DNA of 64,000 nt. Source: Polyangium sp. y55x31. GTDB lineage: Bacteria; Myxococcota_A; Polyangia; Polyangiales; Polyangiaceae. Shown here one piece after another: positions 33,014 through 41,425 of this stretch; positions within the stretch are counted from its first letter, which is position 1; every line of letters starts with the position of its first letter. The stretch covers positions 372,001-436,000 of the forward strand of contig NZ_JARZHG010000004.1 in assembly GCF_029946505.1 (NCBI RefSeq), given 5' to 3'. A program made the translations under genes and the position numbers. Below the pieces are notes generated by a model. It made no database searches. It saw only the letters and a program-made list of their open reading frames with translations, and was not told the DNA's origin.

Positions 33014-34423
33014 ATGAAAAGGGGGGTCTTGCTCGGCATCGTGGGAATCGCGGTCGCTGCTTGCAAGAAGCCGCCGCCGCCCCCGCCCGAGGACAAACCG
33101 CCGCCGCCTCCGCCGAGCGCGAGCGTCGTGTCCGCGCCGCCCGAGCCTCCGCAGGCGAAGGTGCCGACGTTCGTGGTGGAGCCCTTCGAGCCTCTGAAAA
33201 CCCTGACGGCGACGGTCCACGTCATCGACGGCGCGGTGATCGTGACCGAGGGCCTGCGCGTCGGCCGGATCGACGGCGAACGCGTGGCGTGGTTCGGCGA
33301 GATCCCGGACGACAACAAGGACATCGGCGGCAACGAAATCCGCTTCGTCTGGGGCTCTTGGCCGGACGGCGTCGACGTGTATTACTCGGGCAAACGCGGC
33401 TACGGCTGGCGCCCCACGATCGTCCCGCTCACGGGGAAAGGCTCGCGGCTGATGTTCGGCGACGAGGACCAGGGCGGCTGGTTCCAGGGCGTCGCGCGCC
33501 TCGGCCCGACGGTGATCGTGGCCTCGGGGAATTCGACGGGCCGGCGCCGCTCGGTCATTCGAGGGCCCACGCGAACGTTCGAGCCGATCCGGGCCGAGCA
33601 AGGCGGCTGCAAGCCCGAGGAGGTCCCGGTATCGAGGCTCGAGCCCGTGCGCCTGGCCCTGCCCTACTGGGAGATCGGCGCGACCGGGGCCGGCACGTTC
33701 ATGACCGTGGGCAACCTCTGCAACCGCGAGAATGCGCTGGCCGTGGAGGTCTGGGATCAGCAGGGGACGTCGCGCATCGTCGAGCTCTCCGGCATGGTGA
33801 AGCACAAGGCGGGGTTTCCGACGCCGGTCCCCGGAAAAGGCGACGAGCTCTGGCTCTCGACGAGCCCCGTGATCCATTACAAGGCCGGGACGTTCGAGGC
33901 CTTGCCGCCGATCGGGCCGAGGCTCCAGAGGCTCTTCGTTTCGCCGTCCGGCAAGCTCCACGCGCTCGCGGGCCGCGGGATCTTCCGCTTCGACGAGGGC
34001 CGGTGGACCCGCATCGCGAACCTGCCCTATCCCATGAAATTCAGGTCCATGGGAATGGACGACGCGGGGACGATCTGGGTCCGGTACGCCTGGCCCGCCA
34101 GGCTGCGAGAATCAAAAGGCGAGCCTGCCGAAGACGAATGCACGACGCCGTTCGTTTACGTCGGCGAAATGCCCTTGCCCGAGGGCGCATCGTACACGTT
34201 CCGAACGACCCTGGACGCGCTCACCACGTTCCCCGCCCTGTCCGAGATCAGCGGCATCGAATACATCGAGGGCGGGGGCCAGCACTTCGGGGTCCAGGTG
34301 AAGAGCTGGGCGCAGGCCGACGCCGTCATCGCGCACATCCGCGCGAACGTGCCGGACGCGTCGCCCGAGCGGCTCTGTTTCGCCCCGAAAGTGCCGAACG
34401 TGGTCGAGATCAAACGAGAATGA
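33014..34423 (+). CDS. Lipoprotein with Pro-rich linker, probable beta-propeller
   Basis: 469 residues from the start MKRGVLLGIVGIAVAACKK, a lipoprotein signal with lipobox VAAC. A Pro/Glu/Lys linker of about 35 residues precedes a long beta-rich body with recurring strand patterns (FRFDEGRWTRIANLPYPMKF, RLFVSPSGKLHALAGRG, MDDAGTIWVRYAWPA), reminiscent of a propeller. No family recognised. It is translationally close to the SUMF1-like gene and both proteins probably face the periplasm, so a joint role is possible. Confidence 0.65.
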   Translation: MKRGVLLGIVGIAVAACKKPPPPPPEDKPPPPPPSASVVSAPPEPPQAKVPTFVVEPFEPLKTLTATVHVIDGAVIVTEGLRVGRIDGERVAWFGEIPDDNKDIGGNEIRFVWGSWPDGVDVYYSGKRGYGWRPTIVPLTGKGSRLMFGDEDQGGWFQGVARLGPTVIVASGNSTGRRRSVIRGPTRTFEPIRAEQGGCKPEEVPVSRLEPVRLALPYWEIGATGAGTFMTVGNLCNRENALAVEVWDQQGTSRIVELSGMVKHKAGFPTPVPGKGDELWLSTSPVIHYKAGTFEALPPIGPRLQRLFVSPSGKLHALAGRGIFRFDEGRWTRIANLPYPMKFRSMGMDDAGTIWVRYAWPARLRESKGEPAEDECTTPFVYVGEMPLPEGASYTFRTTLDALTTFPALSEISGIEYIEGGGQHFGVQVKSWAQADAVIAHIRANVPDASPERLCFAPKVPNVVEIKRE

Positions 34424-34450
34424 GCCGACCGACGGCCCGCGCGAGGACCG

Positions 34451-34837
34451 CTACGGCGACGCGAGGTAATCGTGGTAATGGTGGAAATACTTCACCAGCC
34501 GCTCGGTCGCGTCGGCGAACTCCGGAAAGTCGAGCGATTCGGTAGGTAGCTCCGCGCAGAGCACCACCTCGCCCTGGCCGCCCTGCGCGAACTTCGCGAT
34601 GCGCATGTCCCGGTTGAGGAGCAAGAGCCGCCGCGGCAGCTCCGGCGAGGGCTGGATGCGCGAGGAGAGCACCGGCAGGAGCGAGAGCAAAAGCCAGTGC
34701 TCGCTGCACTGGATGAAGTACGGGGGCAAGGACTCGTTGCCAGGCCTCCGGGGAAAGACGCGCAGCGTCTTCGGGCCTTCGTCCTTGACCTCGTAATCGA
34801 GCCTCTCGAGCCAACCGCGGACCGTCTCGACGTCCAT
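34451..34837 (-). CDS. Small protein, possibly YbjN-like
   Basis: 128 residues from MDVETVRGWLERLDYEVKDEG. A compact alpha/beta protein with RVFPRRPG, YFIQCSEHWLLLSLLPVLS, RRLLLLNRDMRIAKFAQ and ELPTESLDFPEFADATERLVKYFHHYHDYL. This resembles YbjN or type III chaperone-like folds (a strand-rich half and a long terminal helix), but no signature motif makes it certain. It follows the histidine kinase gene by 11 bp on the same strand. A TTG start 10 codons upstream is less likely. Confidence 0.5.
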   Translation of the reverse strand: MDVETVRGWLERLDYEVKDEGPKTLRVFPRRPGNESLPPYFIQCSEHWLLLSLLPVLSSRIQPSPELPRRLLLLNRDMRIAKFAQGGQGEVVLCAELPTESLDFPEFADATERLVKYFHHYHDYLASP

Positions 34838-34848
34838 CGCGACGGAGC

Positions 34849-35562
34849 CTAGCGTTCTTCCGGGCAAGATGCGACGAGACAGAGCCGCGCACGGCCATGG
34901 TCCTCGTCCGTCGTGTCGAGCCGGCCCCCGAGCAGCATCGCCGCGAGGCGCACGCAGTAGAGCGAGAGCCCCCGCCCGTACGCCGCCTGGATGTACCTCC
35001 GCCGCTGCGCCGGCGGCGCCCCCGTGGGCGGCGGATCGACGTGGAGCTGCGATCGCGACGCGAACCGGACCTCGACCCGCGCCTCCGTCCCCTCGCGCGC
35101 CGCCGTGACCACGAGGCGCGTCCGCGGCGCCGCACGCTCGATCCCGAACGCGATGAGGTTGTCGATCGCCCGCCCGCAGAGCACGCGATCACACCGCACG
35201 ATCACCTCGCCTTGCCGGAGGCCCGCATCGAGCACGAGCTCGACCTCCGCCGCCGCAGCCTGCTTGTCGAGCCGCCCGATCGCCTCCCGCCCGACGAGGA
35301 CGAGATCACACGCCGTAGACGCGCCCGACGTGGGCCCGCCCCGACGCGCGACGAGGTCGATGTTGCCCGCGAGGCGCCGCAAGACGTCGCAGAGCATCTG
35401 CGCATCGGCGAGGGCCTCGGCCGTCTCCGTGCCCACGCCCGGCCCGAGCGAGCTTTCGACGAAGCTCAGGTTCGTGATCAGCGCGGCAATGGGGTTGTTG
35501 AGGTCGTGCGCCATCACGGCCATCAGCTCTTCGAGCGACGCATCAACCCCCAGATCGGCCAT
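34849..35562 (-). CDS. Sensor-less histidine kinase
   Basis: 237 residues with no input domain and no membrane segment. The dimerisation helix carries the phosphoacceptor His19 in MAVMAHDLNNPIAALITNLSF. The ATPase domain has GRAIDNLIAFGIERA (N box), VEVRFASRSQ, and YGRGLSLYCVRLAAMLLGGRL (G2-like region). With no sensor it probably acts as a soluble partner or a relay. The start at MADLGVDAS is chosen over an earlier Met 15 codons up because the HisKA helix begins soon after. The small downstream gene is likely co-transcribed. No cognate receiver is adjacent. Confidence 0.78.
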   Translation of the reverse strand: MADLGVDASLEELMAVMAHDLNNPIAALITNLSFVESSLGPGVGTETAEALADAQMLCDVLRRLAGNIDLVARRGGPTSGASTACDLVLVGREAIGRLDKQAAAAEVELVLDAGLRQGEVIVRCDRVLCGRAIDNLIAFGIERAAPRTRLVVTAAREGTEARVEVRFASRSQLHVDPPPTGAPPAQRRRYIQAAYGRGLSLYCVRLAAMLLGGRLDTTDEDHGRARLCLVASCPEER

Positions 35563-35632
35563 GGTCGGCCAGGATACCGCGATCCTTCGTCCTGAGCACG
35601 GAAACAATGTAGAACCTTAGAAAAATCTCACC

Positions 35633-36691
35633 TTACAAAGACAGGACCGCGGCCTCGCCACGCTCGGCGACGCGGGCCGAGATCAGCGTGAGCAGGCTCT
35701 TGCGGCGTTCGTCGAGGTCCACGAGGGTGCGCGGCGAGACGAGCCAGGTCTCGAACGGGCCCGAGGCGAGGAGGTCGCGCGCATGGTCGCGATCGAGCGC
35801 GAGGAGGGCCTTTTGCAGGCCACGCGGGAAACGCGCGACGGGGCGAAGGCGCGAGAGGAGGACGTCGAGGGCGCGGGGATCGACCTTCGACGGGAACGCG
35901 GCGGCATTGTCGGTGAGGTGGACCGCCTGGGCGACGTCGTCGAAATGGACCGAGCGGCGCAGGACATGGCCCGCGAGGTAATCGAGGACGAGGGTTTCGA
36001 CGTAGTCGGCGAGGAGCGAGGGGTTTTCCCCGGGATGCGGATCGGGCGAGGCGGCCCAGCGCGCCCAGGTCTCGGCTTCGAGGGAGTGGTCGAGCGTGAC
36101 GTCGTGGCCCGCGGGCAGGGTCCACGCGCCGGGGCCGTCGCCGCGGCCGGGGGCGAACATCAAGGCGTCGACGGTGCCGTCGTTCTGCACGGCGGCGTGG
36201 AGCGCGAGGTAGTCGCGGAGATCACGCTGGCCCGCGAAGAGCGCGCCGAGCTCGCCAGTGCCGATCCGCCGGAGCACGGCGGCGGGGACGACGCGCATGC
36301 CGAGGGCCCGCGCGAGCCGCTCGAACGCGAGGCTCCGCCGATACGCGACAGGGCTTTCCGTGAGCGAGAGCAGGAGGAGCGCGGGCGCGGATCCGGGCGG
36401 GTCTTGCCGTTCGATCGTGGCGCGAAAGAGCCCCGGCCGGTGCCAGCCGACGAGGGAGACCGAGGTCAGCGGGGCGTGCAGAAGCTCGCGCCGCACGGGA
36501 TCGGCCTCGACGTCGAGCTCTTTCAGCGGTGGTCTTTTGGCCGCGCTGGCGACGGGCGCCACGCTCGCGACCGTCACGGCGGACGGCAGAGGCTTCATTT
36601 CGGCCGGCGGATCCGGCCGATCTCGCGTACAGGCCCCGAGGACGAGCGCCGCCGCGGCGATCCGCGAGAGCGCGCCGCCCGGGTCCTTCAT
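35633..36691 (-). CDS. Lipoprotein with degenerate FAM20/PI3-4-kinase-like fold
   Basis: 352 residues. The start MKDPGGALSRIAAAALVLGACTRD has the lipobox LGAC. The body shows AYRRSLAFERLARALGMRVVPAAVL, then LLADYVETLVLDYLAGHVLRRSVHFDD and VHLTDNAAAFPS. In FAM20C and PI3/4-kinase-like proteins these positions read as an early E-helix, then FDYLIGNTDRHxxN, then DNGLAF. Here the NTDRHxxN catalytic loop is replaced by HVLRRSVHF and DNG by DNA, so the protein is more likely a binding pseudokinase, if the homology is right. The gene overlaps the hydrolase stop with ATGA and ends the RHH-hydrolase-lipoprotein operon. Confidence 0.55.
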   Translation of the reverse strand: MKDPGGALSRIAAAALVLGACTRDRPDPPAEMKPLPSAVTVASVAPVASAAKRPPLKELDVEADPVRRELLHAPLTSVSLVGWHRPGLFRATIERQDPPGSAPALLLLSLTESPVAYRRSLAFERLARALGMRVVPAAVLRRIGTGELGALFAGQRDLRDYLALHAAVQNDGTVDALMFAPGRGDGPGAWTLPAGHDVTLDHSLEAETWARWAASPDPHPGENPSLLADYVETLVLDYLAGHVLRRSVHFDDVAQAVHLTDNAAAFPSKVDPRALDVLLSRLRPVARFPRGLQKALLALDRDHARDLLASGPFETWLVSPRTLVDLDERRKSLLTLISARVAERGEAAVLSL

Positions 36692-37596
36692 ACGAGCACG
36701 CGCTCGCGCAGAAACCGCTGAATCCGGTCGCGCACGAGGTCGGGGCGCTCGATGGGCACGGCGTGGGAGCCGCCGTTCACCATGAGCAGCTCGCCGTGCG
36801 GCAGCGCGGCGGCCATCTCCTCGGCGTAGCGGGGCGGCGTGAAGGTATCGCGATCCCCTGCGATCACGAGCGCCGGCACGGTCACCTTTGGCAAGAGATC
36901 CGCGGCCGAATGGTCTCCGGCCGACCGGAGCATCCGCAGGAACATGGACGCGTCGATGTCGACCATGTGCTTGAGGTACGGCATCACGTCCTCGGGACGG
37001 ATCGACCGATCGATCTCGCCGGTCAGCATGGCCAGCCTGAGCGCCGCCTCGGCCGGCACCCGGCCCCAGAGCGCCCGCACGATCTCCGGGTGGGCCTCGA
37101 CGCGCGCGATGAGCTTCGGCAGCATCTGCGCGAGCACGTCGGTGCCCTTGAACGTGTGGGTGATCCGGCCCGGCGCGCCGCAGATCAGGACGAGCGCGCG
37201 CACCTTCTCGGGCCGGAGCCGGTAGGCCTCGAGCGAGACCTGGCAGCCCATCGAGTGGCCGACGAGCACGACCTCGGGGTCACCGACCGAGCGCCGGACC
37301 GTGTCGAGGTCGTGCGCGTGGTCGACGAGCTCGATGCGCTTCGGATCGGCGGGCAGGCTGCTACGACCGTGGCCGCGGTAGTTCCAGTGGGCGACGCTGG
37401 CCACGGGGGAGAGGTCGTCCCACAGGTACTTCCAGATGAACCCGTCGCAGGCGATCCCGTCGGTGAGCAGGACCGTGAGATCCGAGGGGCCCCGCCTTCG
37501 CCGCACGAAGAGGCGTGTCGTGTCGGGGGCAATGGCGAACGAGGCGGTCTGGGGGGCGCTCCCGCTCGAGGGAGGGGGAAAACTGCTCGTCGTCAA
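36688..37596 (-). CDS. Alpha/beta hydrolase
   Basis: 302 residues. The fold is plain: LTVLLTDGIACDGFIWKYLWDDLSPV, HWNYRGHGRSSLP, VLVGHSMGCQVSLEAYRL with the nucleophile Ser in GHSMG, VPALVIAGDRDTFTPPRYAEEM with the Asp, and MVNGGSHAVPIERP with the His. The substrate is not predictable. Translation appears to start at a TTG that overlaps the stop of the RHH gene (TTGA) and it ends with ATGA into the lipoprotein gene. The three genes therefore form a tightly coupled operon. No export signal. Confidence 0.85.
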   Translation of the reverse strand: MTTSSFPPPSSGSAPQTASFAIAPDTTRLFVRRRRGPSDLTVLLTDGIACDGFIWKYLWDDLSPVASVAHWNYRGHGRSSLPADPKRIELVDHAHDLDTVRRSVGDPEVVLVGHSMGCQVSLEAYRLRPEKVRALVLICGAPGRITHTFKGTDVLAQMLPKLIARVEAHPEIVRALWGRVPAEAALRLAMLTGEIDRSIRPEDVMPYLKHMVDIDASMFLRMLRSAGDHSAADLLPKVTVPALVIAGDRDTFTPPRYAEEMAAALPHGELLMVNGGSHAVPIERPDLVRDRIQRFLRERVLV

Positions 37597-37826
37597 TCGC
37601 CGAGATCCTCTTCGCCTTCACCGACCTCGTTCACGCTCGGCAGCTTTTTGATCTCGAGCCGGGCGAGCTTCCAGGCGCGCTGCACCACCCACGACAAAGA
37701 CCGATCGAGCCGCGCCGCTTCTTCCTTGATCTCCTGGAGCATCGACTCCGGGAAGTAGAGACTTTGCTTCCTTTTGTCGGTCTTCGACGCCTCGTTGTTC
37801 TTCGCCAGCGTGTCTTTGTCGTTCAT
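37593..37826 (-). CDS. Small ribbon-helix-helix-like protein (TIGR04563-type)
   Basis: 77 residues. A Lys-rich N-terminus leads to KRKQSLYFPESMLQEIKEEAARLDRSLSWVVQRAWKLARLEI, a strand-helix-helix pattern with SLYFPESMLQEI as the beta strand and turn. TIGR04563 proteins are a myxobacterial family of this kind and most likely bind DNA as dimers. It is the first gene of the operon with the hydrolase and the pseudokinase lipoprotein and could autoregulate it. Divergent from the pseudo-receiver gene with 202 bp between. Confidence 0.7.
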   Translation of the reverse strand: MNDKDTLAKNNEASKTDKRKQSLYFPESMLQEIKEEAARLDRSLSWVVQRAWKLARLEIKKLPSVNEVGEGEEDLGD

Positions 37827-38028
37827 GGCTCCCCGAAGGCGTGAGCTAGCTACAAGGGAATACCTTAGCGCACGCGGGATGCACGAGGAAGCGCCGCGGG
37901 AGCAAGCTCACGCTGATCCCGTGGTCTTCCGCACATCAAAAACGTTGAAATCTTACCTTCCGCCGAACCCCTCGTCCGTCCACGCACGGACGCTCCGCTC
38001 TCGTCAGCCGGCATGGTAGGTTCGCTTC

Positions 38029-39303
38029 ATGTCGGGCGATTTCGTGCTCGTCGTGGATGCGGATCTCTCCGCGTACCGGGCCCTCGTCGAAGGGCTGCCG
38101 TCCGATACGTACGATGTCGTCTCGGTCGCCACGGCGCGCGCCGGATTCAACGTCGCCTGCGCGCTCGAACCCCACGTGATCGTGGCCTCGCTGGATTTGC
38201 CCGACGCCGACGCGCTGGAGCTCGCGTCGGTGATCCGTGGCCACGATACGCGTGTCGCTTACACGCCCCTCGTCGTCCTGACCGAGTCGGATGCGGAATC
38301 GACGCGCCTCGCCGTGCTCGGCAGCGGCGCCGACGTCGTGCTCTCCGCCCCCATCGATCCCGTCGAGCTCGTGGCCCAGGTGAACGCGATGATCGCCATG
38401 GGCGAGCGCATCCGCGAGCTCGAACGTGGTCAGTCGATCCTGCCCCCCGCGAGCGACGGCGAATCGTTCGCGGTGCTCGGCGACCCGACGAAGATGTCGA
38501 TCGCCAGCGTGCTCGGCGCGCTCGAGCTCGAACAACGCAGCGGCGAGCTGCGCTTCTTCAGCACCACGAGCCCGAGCCGCCTCGCCCTGTACATCGCCTC
38601 CGGCGTGATCGTGAGCGGGATGCTCGATCAAACGAGTATCTCCCCGCTCGAAGCCCTGAAAGCCGCGCTCACGTGGTCAGGGACACAGTTCGGATTCGTG
38701 GCGCGAGAACCGATGCCAGCGCCGCCGGGCGCGCAGCAGCTCGGGGCGCTGCTCATCGCGGCGTTCAACGAGACCGCGCCGAGTGATCGGCTGGCGCAGG
38801 AGATCGAGGCGAGCCAGCGGCTCTTCCGCGAGACGGCGGCGAGCCTGAAGCTGACGGAGTCGATCGCGGGGCTGCGCGCGGCGGCGAGCCTCAGGTTCGG
38901 CGAGACGGCGTCGGGGCTCCGGCTCGAAGACACGGCGGCCGGGAGGCGGTTTCTGCGCGACACGGCAGCGGGGCTCCGGCTCGGGAGTACGTCCGCGGGG
39001 GCACGCGTCGTGGAGCCGGTGCCGGCGATCAAGCTCGGGGATACGGCGGCCGAGATCCGCATGGGGAGCACGACGAGCGGCAAGGTCGCGCCCGCGCCGG
39101 ATCCGGCCGAGCTCACGAGCACGCTGACGAGCTTCGATCAACGCGCGACGCCGACGCCCGCGCAGCCCGACGAGGAGCGGACGAGCACGCGCGTGCGCAC
39201 CACCCCGAAGCCCGACCTCTCCGCCGAGAAAGCGGCCATGCGAGGCACGTTCCGCGGGCTCGAGGTCGAGCAGGTGATCAAATCATCGCGAGGCGGGAGC
39301 TAG
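38029..39303 (+). CDS. Pseudo-receiver/PATAN (DUF4388) regulator with short-repeat C-terminal tail
   Basis: 424 residues. Residues 1-125 are a response-regulator fold (FVLVVDADLSAY, then VIVASLDLPDADALELA and LVVLTESDAE), but the position of the phosphoacceptor Asp (4 before the LP Pro) is Ser54, and the conserved Lys of the TKP segment is Ala (SAPIDPVEL), so it cannot be phosphorylated normally. Residues 145-255 match PATAN/DUF4388 (SIASVLGALELEQRSGELRFF, LYIASGVIVSGML). From about 265 to 350 the chain is built of short repeats such as LRFGETASG, LRLEDTAAG, FLRDTAAG, LRLGSTSAG, IKLGDTAAE and IRMGSTTSG, followed by a Pro/Thr/Arg tail. Regulatory role inferred; no DNA-binding domain is present. 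Confidence 0.75.
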   Translation: MSGDFVLVVDADLSAYRALVEGLPSDTYDVVSVATARAGFNVACALEPHVIVASLDLPDADALELASVIRGHDTRVAYTPLVVLTESDAESTRLAVLGSGADVVLSAPIDPVELVAQVNAMIAMGERIRELERGQSILPPASDGESFAVLGDPTKMSIASVLGALELEQRSGELRFFSTTSPSRLALYIASGVIVSGMLDQTSISPLEALKAALTWSGTQFGFVAREPMPAPPGAQQLGALLIAAFNETAPSDRLAQEIEASQRLFRETAASLKLTESIAGLRAAASLRFGETASGLRLEDTAAGRRFLRDTAAGLRLGSTSAGARVVEPVPAIKLGDTAAEIRMGSTTSGKVAPAPDPAELTSTLTSFDQRATPTPAQPDEERTSTRVRTTPKPDLSAEKAAMRGTFRGLEVEQVIKSSRGGS

Positions 39304-41285
39304 ATCGCCGCAGGCTCGACGATCCGGCCGGCGATCGCGCTCGCGGCGACGACGAGCGGGCTCGCGAGGTAGACCTTTCCGGGGCCCGAGCGACCGGGGA
39401 AGTTGCGGTTGATCGCGGAGACCGTGACCTCGTCCGCCGTGAACGACACGCCCGGCCCGGCCTTGATGCAGGCGCCGCACGAGGGGTCCACGAGCTCGGC
39501 GCCCGCGCGCTGGAAGATCTCGATGTAGCCCTTCTGCTCGGCGTAGCGGCGAATGTCCTGCGAGCCGAACTGGATGTAGAGGTGCACGCCCTCGGCCACG
39601 CGCTTGCCTTGCTCGACCGCAGCCCGCAGGACCTCGGCGTACATGTCCATGTCCGCCTTCTTCCCACCCGTGCACGAGCCGCCGTAGGCCACGTTGATCT
39701 TCACGTCGCCGCCCGCGACCTCGGCGAGCGAGCGCAGAGGCACGCCGTTCCGCGGATCGCCCGGCGTCGCGACCATCGGCTCGATCGCGGCGAGGTCGAC
39801 GTCGAAGACCGCCATGTACGTGGCGCCCTCGTCGGCCCGCACGATCTTCGCGCGCACGGCGTCCGCGTCGAGGCCACGTTGCTTGACGAGGTAGTCGACG
39901 ACCACCTCGTCGGCCTCGATGATGCCCGTGAAGCCGCCCGCCTCGACGGCCATGTTCGTGAGCGTCGCGCGCTCGTCGAGCCCCATCGCGCGCACGCCCT
40001 CGCCCGCGAACTCGAGCACCTTGCCGATGCCCTCGCCGCTCTTCCAGAACGGCTGCGAGAGCAGGTAGAGCATCACGTCCTTGGCGGTCACGCCCGGACG
40101 GAGCTTACCGTGCAGGTTGAAGCGCGCCGACTCGGGCACGGCGACGCGGATGTCGCGCGTGAGCCAGGCGTTCGCCATGTCGGTCGAGCCGACGCCGAAC
40201 GCGAAGCAGCCGAGCGCGCCGGCCATGCACGTGTGCGAGTCCGTGCCCGCCACGACCTCTCCGGGCAGCGCGATCTCCTCGATCACCTTGTTGTGGCAGA
40301 TCGCCTCGGAGCCGACGGTCTTACCGTCCCGTACGACCTCGCCGTAGAGCTTGACCCGGTGCTTCTGGGTGAAGGCCTCCTGCACCGTGGCGAGCGAGGC
40401 GGCCTGCTCCTGGAGGCCCATCTTCTTGTGCGCCTCGGGCATGATGAGGTCGAGGAACGTGAGGTGATCGCGGAACGCGTACACGCTCTCCGGCGCCTCC
40501 ACCTTCGCGTCGGGCCCGAAGCCCGCGCGGAAGAGCGACTCCGCCATCGGCGTGACGTACTCGTGCGAGAAGCGGACGTCGGTGCGCACGAAGAGCGAGT
40601 CGCCGGGCTTGACCGCAGGCACGCCGATCGCGCCCGTCTTCGCGTCGACGATCGCCCGCGACGCGATGATCTTCTCGCAGAGCGTCATCGGCCGCGGCGG
40701 CGTGTCGATCGTCGGCGGCGAGACCTCGCCTGCGAGGCGCGCCTTGTTGTAGGTGAACAGGCCGCCGTACTCGACGACGTCGCGGCTGATCGGGTCGAGC
40801 CCGCGCGTGAACTCGGCGATCGGGATCTCTTCGCCGCGGCGGACGCGGTCGAGGATGCCGAAGTCCGTGGTCGTGAGCAGGCCGATGTTCTGGCAGTTCT
40901 GCCCGTAGATCTTCTCGATGCTCTTCGCGACGACGATCTGGATGCCCGCCTCGCGTTCGGAGTACGGCGCGGTCTCGCGCGATGATCCGCAGCCCTTCGA
41001 GCGGCCGCTGACGATCACGCCGAAGCCGCCGTTCTTGATGGCGTCGCGCTCGATGATCCCGCCGCGCAGGCCGACCAGGCAGTACCGAGCGAGCGTCTCG
41101 TCGTAGTAGTAACAAACCCAGCCCGGCGTGAGCTCGTCGGTCGAGATGTTGTTGACGAGGGCATGGCGCTCGGGGTCGAAGTCGATCGAGCCTCCGGCGA
41201 GCTGCGCGCGGAGCGCCTCGGGATCCTCGGTCAGGTACAGGATACGTCCGCTCGGGCGGACCGATGTGCGACGGGGGATGGGCAT
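39300..41285 (-). CDS. Aconitase/isopropylmalate dehydratase-family protein with permuted domains
   Basis: 661 residues. The first about 190 residues are the swivel (small-subunit) domain, with VNNISTDELTPGWVCYYYDE and VSGRSKGCGSSRETAPYSE, the LeuD/IPM isomerase small-subunit motif. The catalytic part follows with the 4Fe-4S cysteines in VVAGTDSHTCMAG and DPSCGACIKAG, and VAYGGSCTGGKKADMDM. In standard aconitases the swivel domain is at the C-terminus, so the order is inverted here. The reaction is probably dehydration/hydration of a 2-hydroxy acid; leu genes are not adjacent, so I do not assign leuC/leuD. The ATG has GAGGAGG 4 nt upstream. The end overlaps the pseudo-receiver gene by 4 bp. 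Confidence 0.85.
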   Translation of the reverse strand: MPIPRRTSVRPSGRILYLTEDPEALRAQLAGGSIDFDPERHALVNNISTDELTPGWVCYYYDETLARYCLVGLRGGIIERDAIKNGGFGVIVSGRSKGCGSSRETAPYSEREAGIQIVVAKSIEKIYGQNCQNIGLLTTTDFGILDRVRRGEEIPIAEFTRGLDPISRDVVEYGGLFTYNKARLAGEVSPPTIDTPPRPMTLCEKIIASRAIVDAKTGAIGVPAVKPGDSLFVRTDVRFSHEYVTPMAESLFRAGFGPDAKVEAPESVYAFRDHLTFLDLIMPEAHKKMGLQEQAASLATVQEAFTQKHRVKLYGEVVRDGKTVGSEAICHNKVIEEIALPGEVVAGTDSHTCMAGALGCFAFGVGSTDMANAWLTRDIRVAVPESARFNLHGKLRPGVTAKDVMLYLLSQPFWKSGEGIGKVLEFAGEGVRAMGLDERATLTNMAVEAGGFTGIIEADEVVVDYLVKQRGLDADAVRAKIVRADEGATYMAVFDVDLAAIEPMVATPGDPRNGVPLRSLAEVAGGDVKINVAYGGSCTGGKKADMDMYAEVLRAAVEQGKRVAEGVHLYIQFGSQDIRRYAEQKGYIEIFQRAGAELVDPSCGACIKAGPGVSFTADEVTVSAINRNFPGRSGPGKVYLASPLVVAASAIAGRIVEPAAI

Positions 41286-41425
41286 GTTCCTCCTCGACCC
41301 TCACTCGGCGAGAGCACGGGGACCTCTCGCGCCGGCACGGTGATTTATCCCGATCCGAAGGCCGGATCCAATGCGGACTTTCCGCAAATTTTTCGCGCAC
41401 CTTGACGCGTCGTGGCACGAGGGGT

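Noticed and set aside
34451-34837. Type III secretion chaperone
   Set aside because: The size and fold impression fit loosely, but no type III secretion gene is nearby and the signature helix pattern is not clear.
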